Below, one piece after another: positions 16,406-24,805 of a stretch of DNA of 55,793 bases (within the stretch, counting starts at the first letter, position 1; every line of letters starts with the position of its first letter). The notes beneath the pieces were generated by a model. The model was not told the origin of the DNA and did no database searches. It was given only the letters and a program-made list of their open reading frames with translations. The stretch comes from Nevskia sp. GTDB lineage: Bacteria; Pseudomonadota; Gammaproteobacteria; Nevskiales; Nevskiaceae. The translations under genes and the position numbers were made by a program. Location: the NCBI GenBank assembly GCA_030694365.1, contig JAUXYM010000117.1, forward strand, positions 1 through 55,793, read 5' to 3'.

Positions 16406-18049
16406 TCAGCGTTTGAGGAAGCACTTCAGGTCATCGAGCGTGTTGGCATCGGGGGGCGTTTTATCGGTACGCCAGCGAGCAATCCTTGGAAAGCGCAGCG
16501 CGATACCGGCCTTGTGCCGCGACGACGCCTGGATGCCCTCAAACGCGATCTCGAAAACCTGTTCGGCATCGACGCTGCGCACCGGGCCGAACTTCTCCCG
16601 CGTGTGCTGCTTGATCCAGTGATCCATCTTGGTCAGTTCGGCATCGGTCAGGCCCGAATAGGCCTTCGCCACCGGCAGCAAAGCGCCTTCGCCGGACAGC
16701 GGACCGGCCCAGACCGCGAGCGTGTAATCGGTATAGAGATTGGCCCGCCGACCATGACCGGCCTGGGCGTAGACCAGCACGCAGTCGATGCTCATCGCGT
16801 CGAGCTTCCACTTCCACCAGGTGCCGCGACGGCGACCGGCCTGATAGCCGGAATCGAACCGCTTCAGCATCAGGCCTTCGACGCCGCGTTCGCGGGCTAC
16901 TGCGCGTTGTGTGGCGAGGTCGTTCCAGTCCTCGGCCATCAGGCATTCGGACAACTTCAGCCGAGGTTCTGCGAACTGCGCGACGATCATTGCGAGCTGC
17001 GCGCGCCGTTCGACCAGCGGCCGCAGGCGCCAGTCCTCGCCCCGCCATTCGAGCAGGTCGTAAGCGACGAACGCGACGGGTGCCTCGGCGAGCAGTTTCT
17101 TGCCGACGGTCTTGCGGCCGATGCGGGTCTGCAGCTTGGCGAACGACAGCACCTGGCTGCCGTCGTGAGCGAGGATTTCGCCGTCGAGCACGGTGCCGTC
17201 CGGCAGTTGCGCCGCAACGGTTTCGATTTCCGGGAAGCGGCCGTTGAGCAGTTCCTCGCCGCGCGACCACAAGAAGCTCTGCCCGGCGCGGCGAATCAAC
17301 TGGCCACGAATGCCGTCCCATTTCCATTCGGCGAGCCAGTCGCCGATCGGCCCGAGCCCGGACGGCAGGCCGTCCTGCCAGACGCTGTCCGGCGCGTCCT
17401 CTACAGGACTGGCGAGGCAGAACGGATAGGGCTGCGAGGGATGCGCTTCGGTCGTGCCCGGTGCGAGCAGTGCTGCGAACGCGTCTGCCGAAGGCTGCCA
17501 GTGGCCGCCTTGTTGGGCCATGAGTCGTTGCGCGATCAAGCTGTCGGGCAATCCGGCATGAGCCGCCAGCGCGCGGGCCGCGAGACCGGACGACACGCCG
17601 ACGCGCAGCGAGCCGGTCAGCAGCTTGTTGAACAGGAAGCACTCATCCAGCGGCAGCCCGGCCCAGACTTCGATCAAGGCCGCGCGCTGCTCATCCGGCT
17701 CGCGATCGCGCAAGGCCAGCAGCCAGGCCACCCATTCGGCGAGGCCGCGCTCGATGGCTGCAGGCCGATCAGCGCGATCGAGCAGCAGTGCCAGGGTTTC
17801 GGCGAGATCGCCGACATGGGCGTAGCAGTCCTCGATCACTGCGGGCGACAGGCCGGTGGCATCGCCGATCCAGGCCCGCAACTGGCTCGGCCCGATCAGG
17901 CGTTTCAGCCGTTGCCCGGTCAGGAAGTACAGGCCCCAGGCGGCATCGGCGGGCGGCGTTTCGGCGAAGTAGGCGCGCATTGCCTCGACTTTCGCGGACG
18001 TCGCGCGAGTCTCGTCCAGCCGCGCATAGAGGGCGGCGAAACGCTTCAC
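16406..18049 (-). CDS. ATP-dependent DNA ligase (cisplatin-damage-response / Lhr-associated type)
   Basis: A 547-residue protein. The adenylated lysine lies in EWKWDGIRGQ (Lys243, KxDG motif I). Further nucleotidyltransferase motifs include DGEIL (motif III region), VAFVAYDLLEW, GVEGLMLKR (motif IV) and WWKWKLDAMSIDCVLV (motif V). The N-terminal 200 residues form the helical DNA-binding domain of long bacterial ATP-dependent ligases, and the C-terminal part is the OB fold. This class commonly sits with an Lhr-family helicase and a beta-lactamase-fold exonuclease in a repair operon; neither is present here. It is followed on the strand by the giant-protein operon and preceded by a GFA-family gene 12 nt upstream. 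It joins nicked DNA using ATP and is probably accessory to an NAD-dependent LigA encoded elsewhere. Confidence 0.93.
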   Translation of the reverse strand: MKRFAALYARLDETRATSAKVEAMRAYFAETPPADAAWGLYFLTGQRLKRLIGPSQLRAWIGDATGLSPAVIEDCYAHVGDLAETLALLLDRADRPAAIERGLAEWVAWLLALRDREPDEQRAALIEVWAGLPLDECFLFNKLLTGSLRVGVSSGLAARALAAHAGLPDSLIAQRLMAQQGGHWQPSADAFAALLAPGTTEAHPSQPYPFCLASPVEDAPDSVWQDGLPSGLGPIGDWLAEWKWDGIRGQLIRRAGQSFLWSRGEELLNGRFPEIETVAAQLPDGTVLDGEILAHDGSQVLSFAKLQTRIGRKTVGKKLLAEAPVAFVAYDLLEWRGEDWRLRPLVERRAQLAMIVAQFAEPRLKLSECLMAEDWNDLATQRAVARERGVEGLMLKRFDSGYQAGRRRGTWWKWKLDAMSIDCVLVYAQAGHGRRANLYTDYTLAVWAGPLSGEGALLPVAKAYSGLTDAELTKMDHWIKQHTREKFGPVRSVDAEQVFEIAFEGIQASSRHKAGIALRFPRIARWRTDKTPPDANTLDDLKCFLKR

Positions 18050-18061
18050 CGCTTGCGGCGC

Positions 18062-18451
18062 TCAGTCACCGAAGCGCGGTAAGTCATCGTCGGTAGTGTC
18101 CCAATCGGCCTTGGCGCCGAGCAGGTAGTGATAGTCCGGCGTCCGGCCAGCCGGCTGGTCCAGCGAGCCGAGCCGGATACGGACCAGCTCCGGATAGCTC
18201 GCCGATTCGCTGTACACCGGCGAGCCGCAGTTCGAGCAGAACCAGCGCTTCTTGCCGGGGCTCGAGGCATAGGCCTTCAGCAGCTCGCTGCCGGCGAGCA
18301 GGCGGAATTCGCTGCGCGGCACCGGCGCATTGGCCGCGAACGCGGTGCCGCTGGCCTTGCGGCACATCGCGCAATGGCACAGGCCGATGCGCGTCACCTG
18401 GCCATCGAATTCATAACGGATGCTGCCGCAGAGACAGCTGCCTGCTTGCAT
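18062..18451 (-). CDS. GFA-family (Mss4-like fold) zinc protein
   Basis: A 129-residue protein from ATG 18451, where the family signature starts directly. The frame is open upstream to 18652, but those residues are not family-like. Zinc ligands are clear: Cys6 and Cys8 in SCLCGSIRYEF, Cys25, Cys27 and Cys30 in LCHCAMCRKASG, and Cys72 and Cys75 in WFCSNCGSP. These define the glutathione-dependent formaldehyde-activating (GFA) enzyme fold, although most members are not proven to act on formaldehyde. It ends 12 nt before the DNA ligase gene, so the two are likely co-transcribed, with no obvious functional tie. Confidence 0.92.
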   Translation of the reverse strand: MQAGSCLCGSIRYEFDGQVTRIGLCHCAMCRKASGTAFAANAPVPRSEFRLLAGSELLKAYASSPGKKRWFCSNCGSPVYSESASYPELVRIRLGSLDQPAGRTPDYHYLLGAKADWDTTDDDLPRFGD

Positions 18452-18750
18452 GGTCGAGTCTCGAAGGGAGCGGTGGAGAGCGGTGACCGCCATGCTTCGG
18501 ACAGGTCGGACCGGGAGCAAAAGTCTAGCCTGACCAGGGCCTCGAATATTTCTTCGGGCAGGCATCCTGGCTCTTGCAGACGAGGCTTCCGCCTTCACAT
18601 TTGGCGGCGTGCCGATGGTTAGCTGCACAAGCGAGTAAAATCGCGCCGTCATTCGAGTGCCGCTGTTCTTGCGGGCGTTCGCCGGGCCGTTGACTGGCCT
18701 TCCCCCAAGACCCGGACGCTCGTGCGCGAGTGTCCTTTCCAGGTATCGAC
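18452..18750. other. Divergent intergenic region GFA / deaD
   Basis: About 300 bp between diverging genes. A TAAAAT hexamer at 18636-18641 is the best -10 candidate for the helicase, with no good -35 partner, and would give a leader of roughly 100 nt. Long leaders are common for this helicase family, which is often autoregulated. No further gene is visible. Confidence 0.4.
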
Positions 18751-20691
18751 ATGTCCGAACCGGCTGCTGAAGTTTCCGTCACATTCCGCGATCTCGCGCT
18801 TTCCGAACCAGTGCTCGCCGCGCTCGATGCGGTCGGTTACGAATCTCCTTCGCCGATCCAGGGCGCGACCATCCCGCATCTGCTCGCCGGCCGCGATGTG
18901 CTCGGCCAGGCGCAGACCGGTACCGGCAAGACCGCCGCTTTCGCGCTGCCGATCCTGTCCAGGCTCGATGCCGAGCAGCGGCTGCCGCAGGCGCTGGTGC
19001 TGGCACCGACGCGCGAACTGGCGATCCAGGTTGCCGAAGCGTTCCAGAAATACGCGGCGAAGATTCCCGGCTTCCATGTGCTGCCGATCTACGGCGGCCA
19101 GAGCTACGGCCCGCAGTTGTCGGCGCTGAAGCGCGGCGTCCATGTCGTCGTCGGCACGCCGGGCCGGGTGCTCGATCACATGAAGCGCGGCACCCTGGAT
19201 TTGAGCCAGATCAAGTGCCTGGTGCTGGATGAGGCCGACGAAATGCTGCGCATGGGCTTCATCGAGGATGTCGAATTCGTCCTCAAGGAAACCCCGCCGG
19301 AGCGCCAGGTGGCGCTGTTCTCGGCGACCATGCCGGCGGTGATCCGCCGCATCGCCCAGACCTATCTGAAGGACCCGGCCGAAGTCACCATCAAGTCGAA
19401 GACGTCCACCGCGACCAATATCCGCCAGCGCTACTGGCTGGTGTCGGGCATGCAGAAACTCGATGCGCTGACCCGTATTCTCGAAGCCGAATGCTTTGAC
19501 GGCATGCTGATTTTTGCGCGTACCAAGGCGGCGACCCAGGAACTGGCTGACAAGCTTGAAGCGCGCGGTTACAACGCCGCAGCGTTGAATGGCGACATGG
19601 AGCAGCGCGCCCGCGAGCTGACCGTGGCGCGCCTCAAGGACGGCCGTCTGGACATCGTCGTCGCCACCGATGTCGCCGCCCGCGGTCTGGACGTGGAGCG
19701 CATCAGCCACGTCTTCAACTACGACATCCCGACCGATACCGAGTCCTACGTGCATCGCATTGGCCGCACCGGCCGCGCCGGGCGTTCGGGCGAAGCGATC
19801 CTGTTCGTCGCCCCGCGCGAGCGGCACATGCTGAAGCTGATCGAGAAGGCGACGCGCCAGCCGATCACGCCGATGGAGTTGCCGTCGGTCGAAGCGGTCA
19901 ACACCCAGCGCATCGCCCGCTTCACGCAGAAGATTTCCGATGCCCTGGCCAGCGGCGGTCTCGAACCGTTCCGGCCGATCATCGAAGCCTTCGAGCGCGA
20001 GAAGAACATTCCGGCGATCGAGATTGCCTGCGCACTCGCCAAGCTGGTGCAGGGCGATGCCTCGCTGCTGCTCGACGATGTCGTGGAGCTGCCGAAGCCG
20101 CGCAGCTACAGCGTCGAATCGTCGTCGTCGCCATCGAGCAACTACAGCCCGCCGCCGCGTCGCGAATACGATCGCAGCTCGTCGTCCGACGGTGCGCGTC
20201 CGTCGCGTCCGCGTCCCGAAGCGGTCGGTACGCCGTTCGAGCGTCCGGCGCGGGCCGAACGCCCGGAACGCAGCGAGCGTCCCGAGCGTCGTCCGCCATC
20301 GTCGCTGGCTGCCGCGCCATCGTTCGCCGCCCGCAGTGACGAAGCACCGCGCCCGAAGCGCGCGCCGCGCGAGGAATCGGTGCCGATGGAAACCTTCCGC
20401 GTCGAAGTCGGCCATGCCCATGGCGTCAAGCCGGGCAACATCGTCGGCGCGATCGCCAATGAAGCCGGTGTCGAATCGAGCTTCATCGGCCGCATCGAGA
20501 TCGAGAACGAGTACAGCCTCGTCGATCTGCCGGCCGGCATGCCGAAGGAAATCTTCCGCGACCTGCAGAAGGTCTGGGTGGTCGGCCGTCAGCTCAAGCT
20601 GAGCCGGCCGGGTGCGCCGCCGGCGAAGACGCCGTATGAAGCCGGTGCTGCGCCGCGTCCGAAAGCGAAGAAGCCACCGCCGCGTCCCTGA
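18751..20691 (+). CDS. deaD: DEAD-box ATP-dependent RNA helicase DeaD/CsdA
   Basis: A 646-residue helicase acting in ribosome assembly and mRNA turnover, especially in the cold. ATG 18751 is preferred over an in-frame GTG at 18730 because an AGG ribosome-binding core precedes it. Motifs are in order: Q motif near SPSPIQ (33-37), AQTGTGKT (54-61), PTREL (86-90), TPGR (136-139), DEAD (160-163), SAT, and HRIGRTGRAGR in the second RecA domain. Residues about 450-550 are a low-complexity Ser/Pro/Arg/Glu segment with repeats of RPERSERPER type. The last about 80 residues (FRVEVGHAHGVKPGNIVGAI onward) match the DbpA/CsdA RNA-binding domain, followed by a short basic tail. Full length for the family. 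Confidence 0.96.
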   Translation: MSEPAAEVSVTFRDLALSEPVLAALDAVGYESPSPIQGATIPHLLAGRDVLGQAQTGTGKTAAFALPILSRLDAEQRLPQALVLAPTRELAIQVAEAFQKYAAKIPGFHVLPIYGGQSYGPQLSALKRGVHVVVGTPGRVLDHMKRGTLDLSQIKCLVLDEADEMLRMGFIEDVEFVLKETPPERQVALFSATMPAVIRRIAQTYLKDPAEVTIKSKTSTATNIRQRYWLVSGMQKLDALTRILEAECFDGMLIFARTKAATQELADKLEARGYNAAALNGDMEQRARELTVARLKDGRLDIVVATDVAARGLDVERISHVFNYDIPTDTESYVHRIGRTGRAGRSGEAILFVAPRERHMLKLIEKATRQPITPMELPSVEAVNTQRIARFTQKISDALASGGLEPFRPIIEAFEREKNIPAIEIACALAKLVQGDASLLLDDVVELPKPRSYSVESSSSPSSNYSPPPRREYDRSSSSDGARPSRPRPEAVGTPFERPARAERPERSERPERRPPSSLAAAPSFAARSDEAPRPKRAPREESVPMETFRVEVGHAHGVKPGNIVGAIANEAGVESSFIGRIEIENEYSLVDLPAGMPKEIFRDLQKVWVVGRQLKLSRPGAPPAKTPYEAGAAPRPKAKKPPPRP

Positions 20692-20701
20692 AGCTTTCGT
20701 T

Positions 20702-20728
20702 GCGCGACTGACCGTTGGTCGGCCGCGC
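20702..20728 (+). terminator. Hairpin after deaD
   Basis: GCGCG-A-CTGACC pairs with GGTCGG-C-CGCGC around a GTT loop, with one wobble and an A/C mismatch. It starts 10 nt past the helicase stop. No T-tract follows, so it may be a weak or Rho-assisted end. Confidence 0.35.
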
Positions 20729-20827
20729 GGCGAGTTCAGGTCTGATTCATCGCGAACTCCGCAATCTGTGCCCAACACGACGCGAATCCGCGTCGGTTTT
20801 TCGGATCACGGAAACAGGAGTCACGTC

Positions 20828-21256
20828 ATGTTCAAGACCCTTCTTGCTACTGCCTTGCTGCTCGGCGCGGCGATCAGCGTGCCGGCTTCCGCCGGTAGCC
20901 GTGGCAACGCCATTCTCGGTGCCGCGATCGGTGCTGCGGCCGGTGTCGCCATCGGTGACTCGGTCGGCGGCCGTGATGGTGCCGTGGTCGGCGGTGCCTT
21001 CGGTGGCCTGGTCGGTGCCTCGATCGGCAGCCAGAGCGGCCGCCGCAACGACGATCGTCGTTACGATGCCCACTATGACAACCGTCGTTACGACAATCGC
21101 TATGACAGCCGCTACGACGGTCGTTACGAGCGTCGCTATCAGCCGCGCTATGTCGAGTATCGCGATTACGACCACGGTGGCCATGGTGGCCATGGCGACC
21201 GGGACTACGGGCGCGATGACGATCGGCACCAGCATGGCCGTTATGGGCACCATTGA
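20828..21256 (+). CDS. Exported glycine-zipper protein with Tyr/Arg/Asp and His-rich tail
   Basis: A 142-residue product starting at ATG 20828 with an AGGAG ribosome-binding site. Residues 1-22 form a signal peptide ending in VPASA. Residues 24-65 are glycine-zipper repeats (AAIGAAAGVAIGDSVGG and similar), which form membrane-associated helical hairpins in outer-membrane proteins of the Rick_17kDa/YmgG type. Residues 70-105 repeat R-Y-D-x-R-Y units, and the last 30 residues are rich in Gly, His and Asp. The tail may bind metal or nucleotides by composition only. A strong terminator follows directly. The role is unknown; envelope location is likely. Confidence 0.85.
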   Translation: MFKTLLATALLLGAAISVPASAGSRGNAILGAAIGAAAGVAIGDSVGGRDGAVVGGAFGGLVGASIGSQSGRRNDDRRYDAHYDNRRYDNRYDSRYDGRYERRYQPRYVEYRDYDHGGHGGHGDRDYGRDDDRHQHGRYGHH

Positions 21257-21274
21257 CCGGGTTGACGTGAAGGC

Positions 21275-21300
21275 AAAGCCCGGCTCCAGCCGGGCTTTTT
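21275..21300 (+). terminator. Intrinsic terminator of the glycine-zipper gene
   Basis: AAAGCCCGGCT pairs with AGCCGGGCTTT across a 2-nt CC gap (effectively a short loop), followed by T residues. A classic Rho-independent terminator 18 nt past the stop; the leading A-run could also serve the other strand. Confidence 0.85.
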
Positions 21301-21366
21301 GATTGGTGCCGATGCTGGGATCGAAACAGCTCCACCGGCGGCGCGAAGCGGCGATGATGTCGACTC

Positions 21367-21819
21367 TTGTTTCCGCCATCCAAGCCGGTGCCGACGAACC
21401 TTCCGAAGACCGTGCTCGAAGCTGCGATCGGCAACGGCCAAGTGCGCCGCTTTCGCGATTTCGCGCTGGTGGTGCTCGATGGCGAAGGCGCGCTCTGCGT
21501 GCCCAACGACATCTGGCTGCCAGCCGCCTCCTGGGCCACGGCGCGCGCGCCGTCCGGCAACCGCATGCGCGATCGCATGAACTTGCTGCAGCGGCTGGAA
21601 GTGCTGGTCACCCGGCGCGGCACGGCCGTAGTGTCGACCACTGGTGGGCCGCTGCGGCTGGCCCGGCTGCGCGAACTGATGAAGCGCGACGGGCTCGATG
21701 TCGGGGAATGGAATTTCCCGCCGCAGGCCGTGCTGGATCAGGCGCTGAATCCGACGCCGTTGCCGCCGAAACCGGAGCAGCCGCCACCGTCGTCGACGAC
21801 GCCTGAAGACGCGGCCTAG
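21367..21819 (+). CDS. Hypothetical protein, about 150 residues
   Basis: An open frame with coding-like composition, beginning at a TTG (21367) without a clear ribosome-binding site; the true start may be downstream. The middle part (RRFRDFALVVLDGEGALCVP, then WLPAASWATARAPSGNRMRD) looks like a compact alpha/beta fold, followed by an Arg/Leu-rich helix (GGPLRLARLRELMKRDGLD) and a Pro-rich, probably disordered tail of 30 residues. No signal peptide, no family recognised. It stands alone between a terminator and a structured intergenic element. Confidence 0.55.
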   Translation: MFPPSKPVPTNLPKTVLEAAIGNGQVRRFRDFALVVLDGEGALCVPNDIWLPAASWATARAPSGNRMRDRMNLLQRLEVLVTRRGTAVVSTTGGPLRLARLRELMKRDGLDVGEWNFPPQAVLDQALNPTPLPPKPEQPPPSSTTPEDAA

Positions 21820-21877
21820 TGCAGCGCGTACAACAAACCGCTAGCGCTGTGCCGCGTCTCGCGGCGCGACTCTGCGT

Positions 21878-21930
21878 TGCGAATCGTCGCCATAGAACAA
21901 CTATGGCTCCTCATCGCGCCTTGATTCGCA
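21878..21930. other. Nested inverted-repeat element of unknown function
   Basis: An inner perfect hairpin GCCATAG-AACAA-CTATGGC (21889-21907) lies inside an outer pair TGCGAATC (21878-21885) and GATTCGCA (21923-21930). The element occupies the gap between the hypothetical gene and the pirin gene, and a second GC-rich palindromic stretch (CCGCGTCTCGCGG, 21852-21864) lies just upstream. There is no T-tract, so it is not an ordinary terminator. It could be a structured RNA, a protein-binding site or a mobile palindrome. Confidence 0.55.
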
Positions 21931-22018
21931 CCACGATCCATCGCCACATCACTAACGCTTCGTTGTGTGCGCTGCCCTAGCGCCTATCATTCCGCATCCC
22001 CTTCGGAATGTTCGACCG

Positions 22019-22924
22019 ATGAATTCGTCTTCAAGCGCAGCATCCAGCTGCATCCTCGACCGCATCGCCGGCCGCAGCCGCGATCTCGGCGGTTTCTCGG
22101 TCAAGCGGGTGCTGCCAATCGCCCATCGCAAGATGGTCGGCCCGTTCATCTTCTTCGACGAAATGGGCCCGGCGAGCTTCGCCGCCGGCAACGGCATGGA
22201 CGTGCGGCCGCATCCGCACATCGGCCTGGCCACGGTCACCTATCTGTTCGAAGGCCGCATCCGCCATCGCGACAGCCTCGGCACCCTGCAGGACATCACG
22301 CCGGGTGACGTCAACTGGATGACCGCTGGCCGCGGCATCGTCCACTCCGAACGCACCCATCCGGACGATCGCGTCAGCGGCTACGCGGTGCACGGCATCC
22401 AGAGCTGGGTGGCGCTGCCGGTGGTCGACGAGGAATGCGCGCCGGCCTTCGTCCATCACCCGGCGGCCAGCCTGCCGGCTTTCGAGCGTGATGGTGCCAG
22501 CCTGCGGCTGATCGCCGGCCACGCTTACGGCCGCTGCTCGCCGGTCGAGGTGCGCTCGCCGACTTTCTACCTCGCCGCCGAGCTGCCAAGCGGCACCCGG
22601 CTGACGATGACCGACGAGCACGACGAGCGCGCCGTCTATGTGGTCAGCGGCACCGTGACGATCGGCGGTGAACGCTTCGAGCCCGGCGAACTGGCGGTGC
22701 TGGTGCCGGGTGCGGAAGCGATCGTCGTCGCCGACGAGACAAGCCGGGTGATGCTGCTTGGCGGCGCCCGCCTGCCGGAGGAGCGCCACATCTGGTGGAA
22801 CCTGGTGTCGACGCGCGCCGAGCGCATCGAACAGGGCAAGCGCGACTGGCTCGACTACGGTCGGCAGGGGCCATTCACGCAGGTGCCCGAAGAACGGGAA
22901 TTCATTCCGCTGCCGGCGAACTGA
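22019..22924 (+). CDS. Pirin-family protein
   Basis: A 301-residue bicupin protein. The start ATG 22019 was chosen because the upstream in-frame extension is not pirin-like. The N-terminal cupin contains the pirin metal site: His65 and His67 in RPHPHIGLATVTYLFEG, and His109 and Glu111 in GIVHSERT. The second cupin follows from about residue 170, including DEHDERAVYVVSGTVTIGG. Bacterial pirins are iron proteins variously reported as quercetin dioxygenases or redox regulators; which applies here cannot be told. The next gene starts 2 nt after the stop, suggesting an operon with the RNase H-fold-like protein. Confidence 0.95.
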   Translation: MNSSSSAASSCILDRIAGRSRDLGGFSVKRVLPIAHRKMVGPFIFFDEMGPASFAAGNGMDVRPHPHIGLATVTYLFEGRIRHRDSLGTLQDITPGDVNWMTAGRGIVHSERTHPDDRVSGYAVHGIQSWVALPVVDEECAPAFVHHPAASLPAFERDGASLRLIAGHAYGRCSPVEVRSPTFYLAAELPSGTRLTMTDEHDERAVYVVSGTVTIGGERFEPGELAVLVPGAEAIVVADETSRVMLLGGARLPEERHIWWNLVSTRAERIEQGKRDWLDYGRQGPFTQVPEEREFIPLPAN

Positions 22925-22926
22925 GC

Positions 22927-23805
22927 TTGGCAACGATCCCTGCTGCGATCGACCGCGAGTTCGATGCCGAATTCGACAACTATGTCGGCATCGACTGGTC
23001 TGGAGCCGCCCAGCCCGGTTATGCGGGCATCGCGGTCGCTCGCTGTGCAGCAGGACGCGCCGCGCCGCAGCTGATCAAGCCACCGGGCAAGACCTGGACG
23101 CGCAGCAGCGTGCTCGACTGGCTGCGTGCCGAACTGGCGCGCCCGCAGCGGCTGCTGGTCGGTTTCGATTTCGCGTTCTACTTGCCCGGCGATGGCCGGG
23201 CCGCGCCGGTGCTGTGGGCGGAAGTCGAGGCTCATTGCGCGGCTGAGCCGGACTTGCTTGGCCGCGCCTACGCCGAGGGCGATCCACGCTTCTGGACCGC
23301 CGGCCCGCAGCCAAAGGGCTGGAACGAACAGTCGCGCAACGCTGAAACCGCCTGCCGCGATGCCGGGCTCGGCAATCCGCAGACACCGTTCCAGCTGATC
23401 GGTGCCAAGCAGGTCGGCAAGGGTGCGCTGGCCGGCATGCGCCTGTTGCATCGACTGGAAACGCAGGTACGCGAGCGGGTCGCGATCTGGCCGTTCGATG
23501 CGTCCGCCGGACAGGACCGCCGCTCGGTCTGCGTCGAAATCTATCCGCGCCTCTACATCCGCAAGGCCGGCTTCGGCAACGCCAAGCTGCGCAGCCGCGA
23601 GGACATCAACCACGTGCTGAACGCGCTGGCCAGCATCGGCCTGTCACCGGCCAAGGCCGCCAGTTCGGCAAGCGTCGAGTTCGATGATCACCAGGCCGAC
23701 GCGCTGGTCACCGCGGCCGGTCTGCGCGAAGCCGCCAGCGAACCGGCGCTGTGGGCGGCCGGTGCCGGCGAGGCGGAAGGCTGGATCTTTGGCGTGCCGA
23801 AGTAG
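22927..23805 (+). CDS. RNase H-fold-like protein (DUF429-like), coupled to pirin
   Basis: About 292 residues from a TTG at 22927, directly after the pirin stop. The frame is open further upstream, but that part would lie inside the pirin gene. Three acidic strand motifs fit an RNase H-like or DUF429-type fold: YVGIDWSGAAQPG (first strand, Asp), LLVGFDFAFYLPG (Asp after the middle strands) and FDDHQADALVTAAGLRE (C-terminal Asp-Asp and Asp). The central part includes QLIGAKQVGKGALAGMRLLH. The reaction is unknown; nuclease activity would be an over-reading. The call rests on motif spacing and is moderate. Confidence 0.7.
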   Translation: MATIPAAIDREFDAEFDNYVGIDWSGAAQPGYAGIAVARCAAGRAAPQLIKPPGKTWTRSSVLDWLRAELARPQRLLVGFDFAFYLPGDGRAAPVLWAEVEAHCAAEPDLLGRAYAEGDPRFWTAGPQPKGWNEQSRNAETACRDAGLGNPQTPFQLIGAKQVGKGALAGMRLLHRLETQVRERVAIWPFDASAGQDRRSVCVEIYPRLYIRKAGFGNAKLRSREDINHVLNALASIGLSPAKAASSASVEFDDHQADALVTAAGLREAASEPALWAAGAGEAEGWIFGVPK

Positions 23806-23848
23806 GTCCGCGAATGGGCGTCTCAAGTTGAGTGACCCAATAAATTCC

Positions 23849-23931
23849 CGTCATGCCCGCGAAGGCGGGCATCCAGTTTGGGCCGTGGCACGCCGTATCA
23901 GAACTGGATTCCCGCCTGCGCGGGAATGACG
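23849..23931. repeat. REP-like palindromic repeat, copy 1
   Basis: Left arm CGTCATGCCCGCGAAGGCGG and right arm CCGCCTGCGCGGGAATGACG form an imperfect palindrome of two facing GC hairpins with CCAGT/ACTGG next to them. It is related to the copies at 34424-34515 and 53078-53159. It lies between convergent genes and may act as a transcription end or as a target of a REP-associated transposase. Confidence 0.85.
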
Positions 23932-23960
23932 AGTCCTTACAGGGGCTCGACGGGGAAACC

Positions 23961-24698
23961 TTATTTGCCGAACAGCCCGCCGAACGAACGCAGATCAGGC
24001 AGTACGGTCGGTTCGGCCGGTAGCGCGAAACGCGAAGGCGGCGGCGTTGCGGTATCGAGTTTCTCCAGCCTGAAACTGCGGCCGACTCGCAGAATGCCGG
24101 TACCGCGCTGCTTGAGTTCTGTGGCCAGGCGCTCGTTGGCGTCGGCATCGAGTTCCGGCAGCGAGCGCGCCAGCAGGCGGCCGGTGCTGAGCATCGCATC
24201 GGTCAGCTCGCGCACTTTCGGATCGTTGGTCAGCACCATTTCGTCGACCCGCTGACGGCCGGCCTTGTTGACCGTGGTCAGCTCCCAGACGCGGCCCGAG
24301 AAGCCGGCGATCGACTCGATCGCGCCCGGTCCGGTCAGGTTCACGTAGCGGCCATCGGTGATCAGCGAGCGCGGCGCCAGGCTGCGCGCCATGCCGCCCA
24401 TGGTCTGCATCATCTGCGCGAAATTGAGCACGATCGGCTGGCCTTCGAGCGCGGTGATCGCATACGGCACGCCCTCACGAACGATCAGATAACCCTCGCG
24501 GCGATTCTCGGCCTGCACGCGGACATGGGCGCTGCCATCGAACTCGATGCTCGAACGTACCACCTGCAGATTCGGCTGGCTGAAATCCTCGCCGGCCAGC
24601 ACGGTGGCGGTGCCGCCGGCCTGCGCAGCTTGCAGTGCGGAGAGACCGAACAGCAGCGGCGCGAACAGACGAACAGACGATGTGATGGACAGACTCAT
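23961..24698 (-). CDS. Exported protein of unknown function (DUF4412-like size)
   Basis: A 245-residue protein from ATG 24698, chosen because a signal peptide follows at once (LFAPLLFGLSALQAAQA, residues 10-26) and GGGA lies upstream; an in-frame start at 24755 would bury it. The mature part starts with ATVLAGEDFSQPNLQVVRSS and is beta-rich, with segments on residue modification by parental phrase such as AENRREGYLIVREGVPYAI and VWELTTVNKAGRQRVDEMVL. These alternate like a lipocalin- or LolA-like half-barrel, a weak impression only. The C-terminal 60 residues are helical and then Pro-rich. Probably periplasmic. The REP copy 1 follows its stop. Confidence 0.7.
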   Translation of the reverse strand: MSLSITSSVRLFAPLLFGLSALQAAQAGGTATVLAGEDFSQPNLQVVRSSIEFDGSAHVRVQAENRREGYLIVREGVPYAITALEGQPIVLNFAQMMQTMGGMARSLAPRSLITDGRYVNLTGPGAIESIAGFSGRVWELTTVNKAGRQRVDEMVLTNDPKVRELTDAMLSTGRLLARSLPELDADANERLATELKQRGTGILRVGRSFRLEKLDTATPPPSRFALPAEPTVLPDLRSFGGLFGK

Positions 24699-24805
24699 GC
24701 GGATGATCCCGAGTGACAGTTGGGGGAAACGGGGTTGGGGGCAACGGGCGACCACCGTCGCAGTTCAAACCCGAACGCCCGCTGAACGAGCGCCCCAGGT
24801 CAGAC

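Noticed and set aside
18452-18652. N-terminal extension of the GFA-family protein
   Set aside because: The open frame continues upstream, but the residues lack similarity to the family, whose members begin at the Cys-x-Cys-Gly motif region.
23849-23931. Possible CRISPR repeat
   Set aside because: Repeats are palindromic, single and spread over tens of kilobases, with no spacer array or cas gene.
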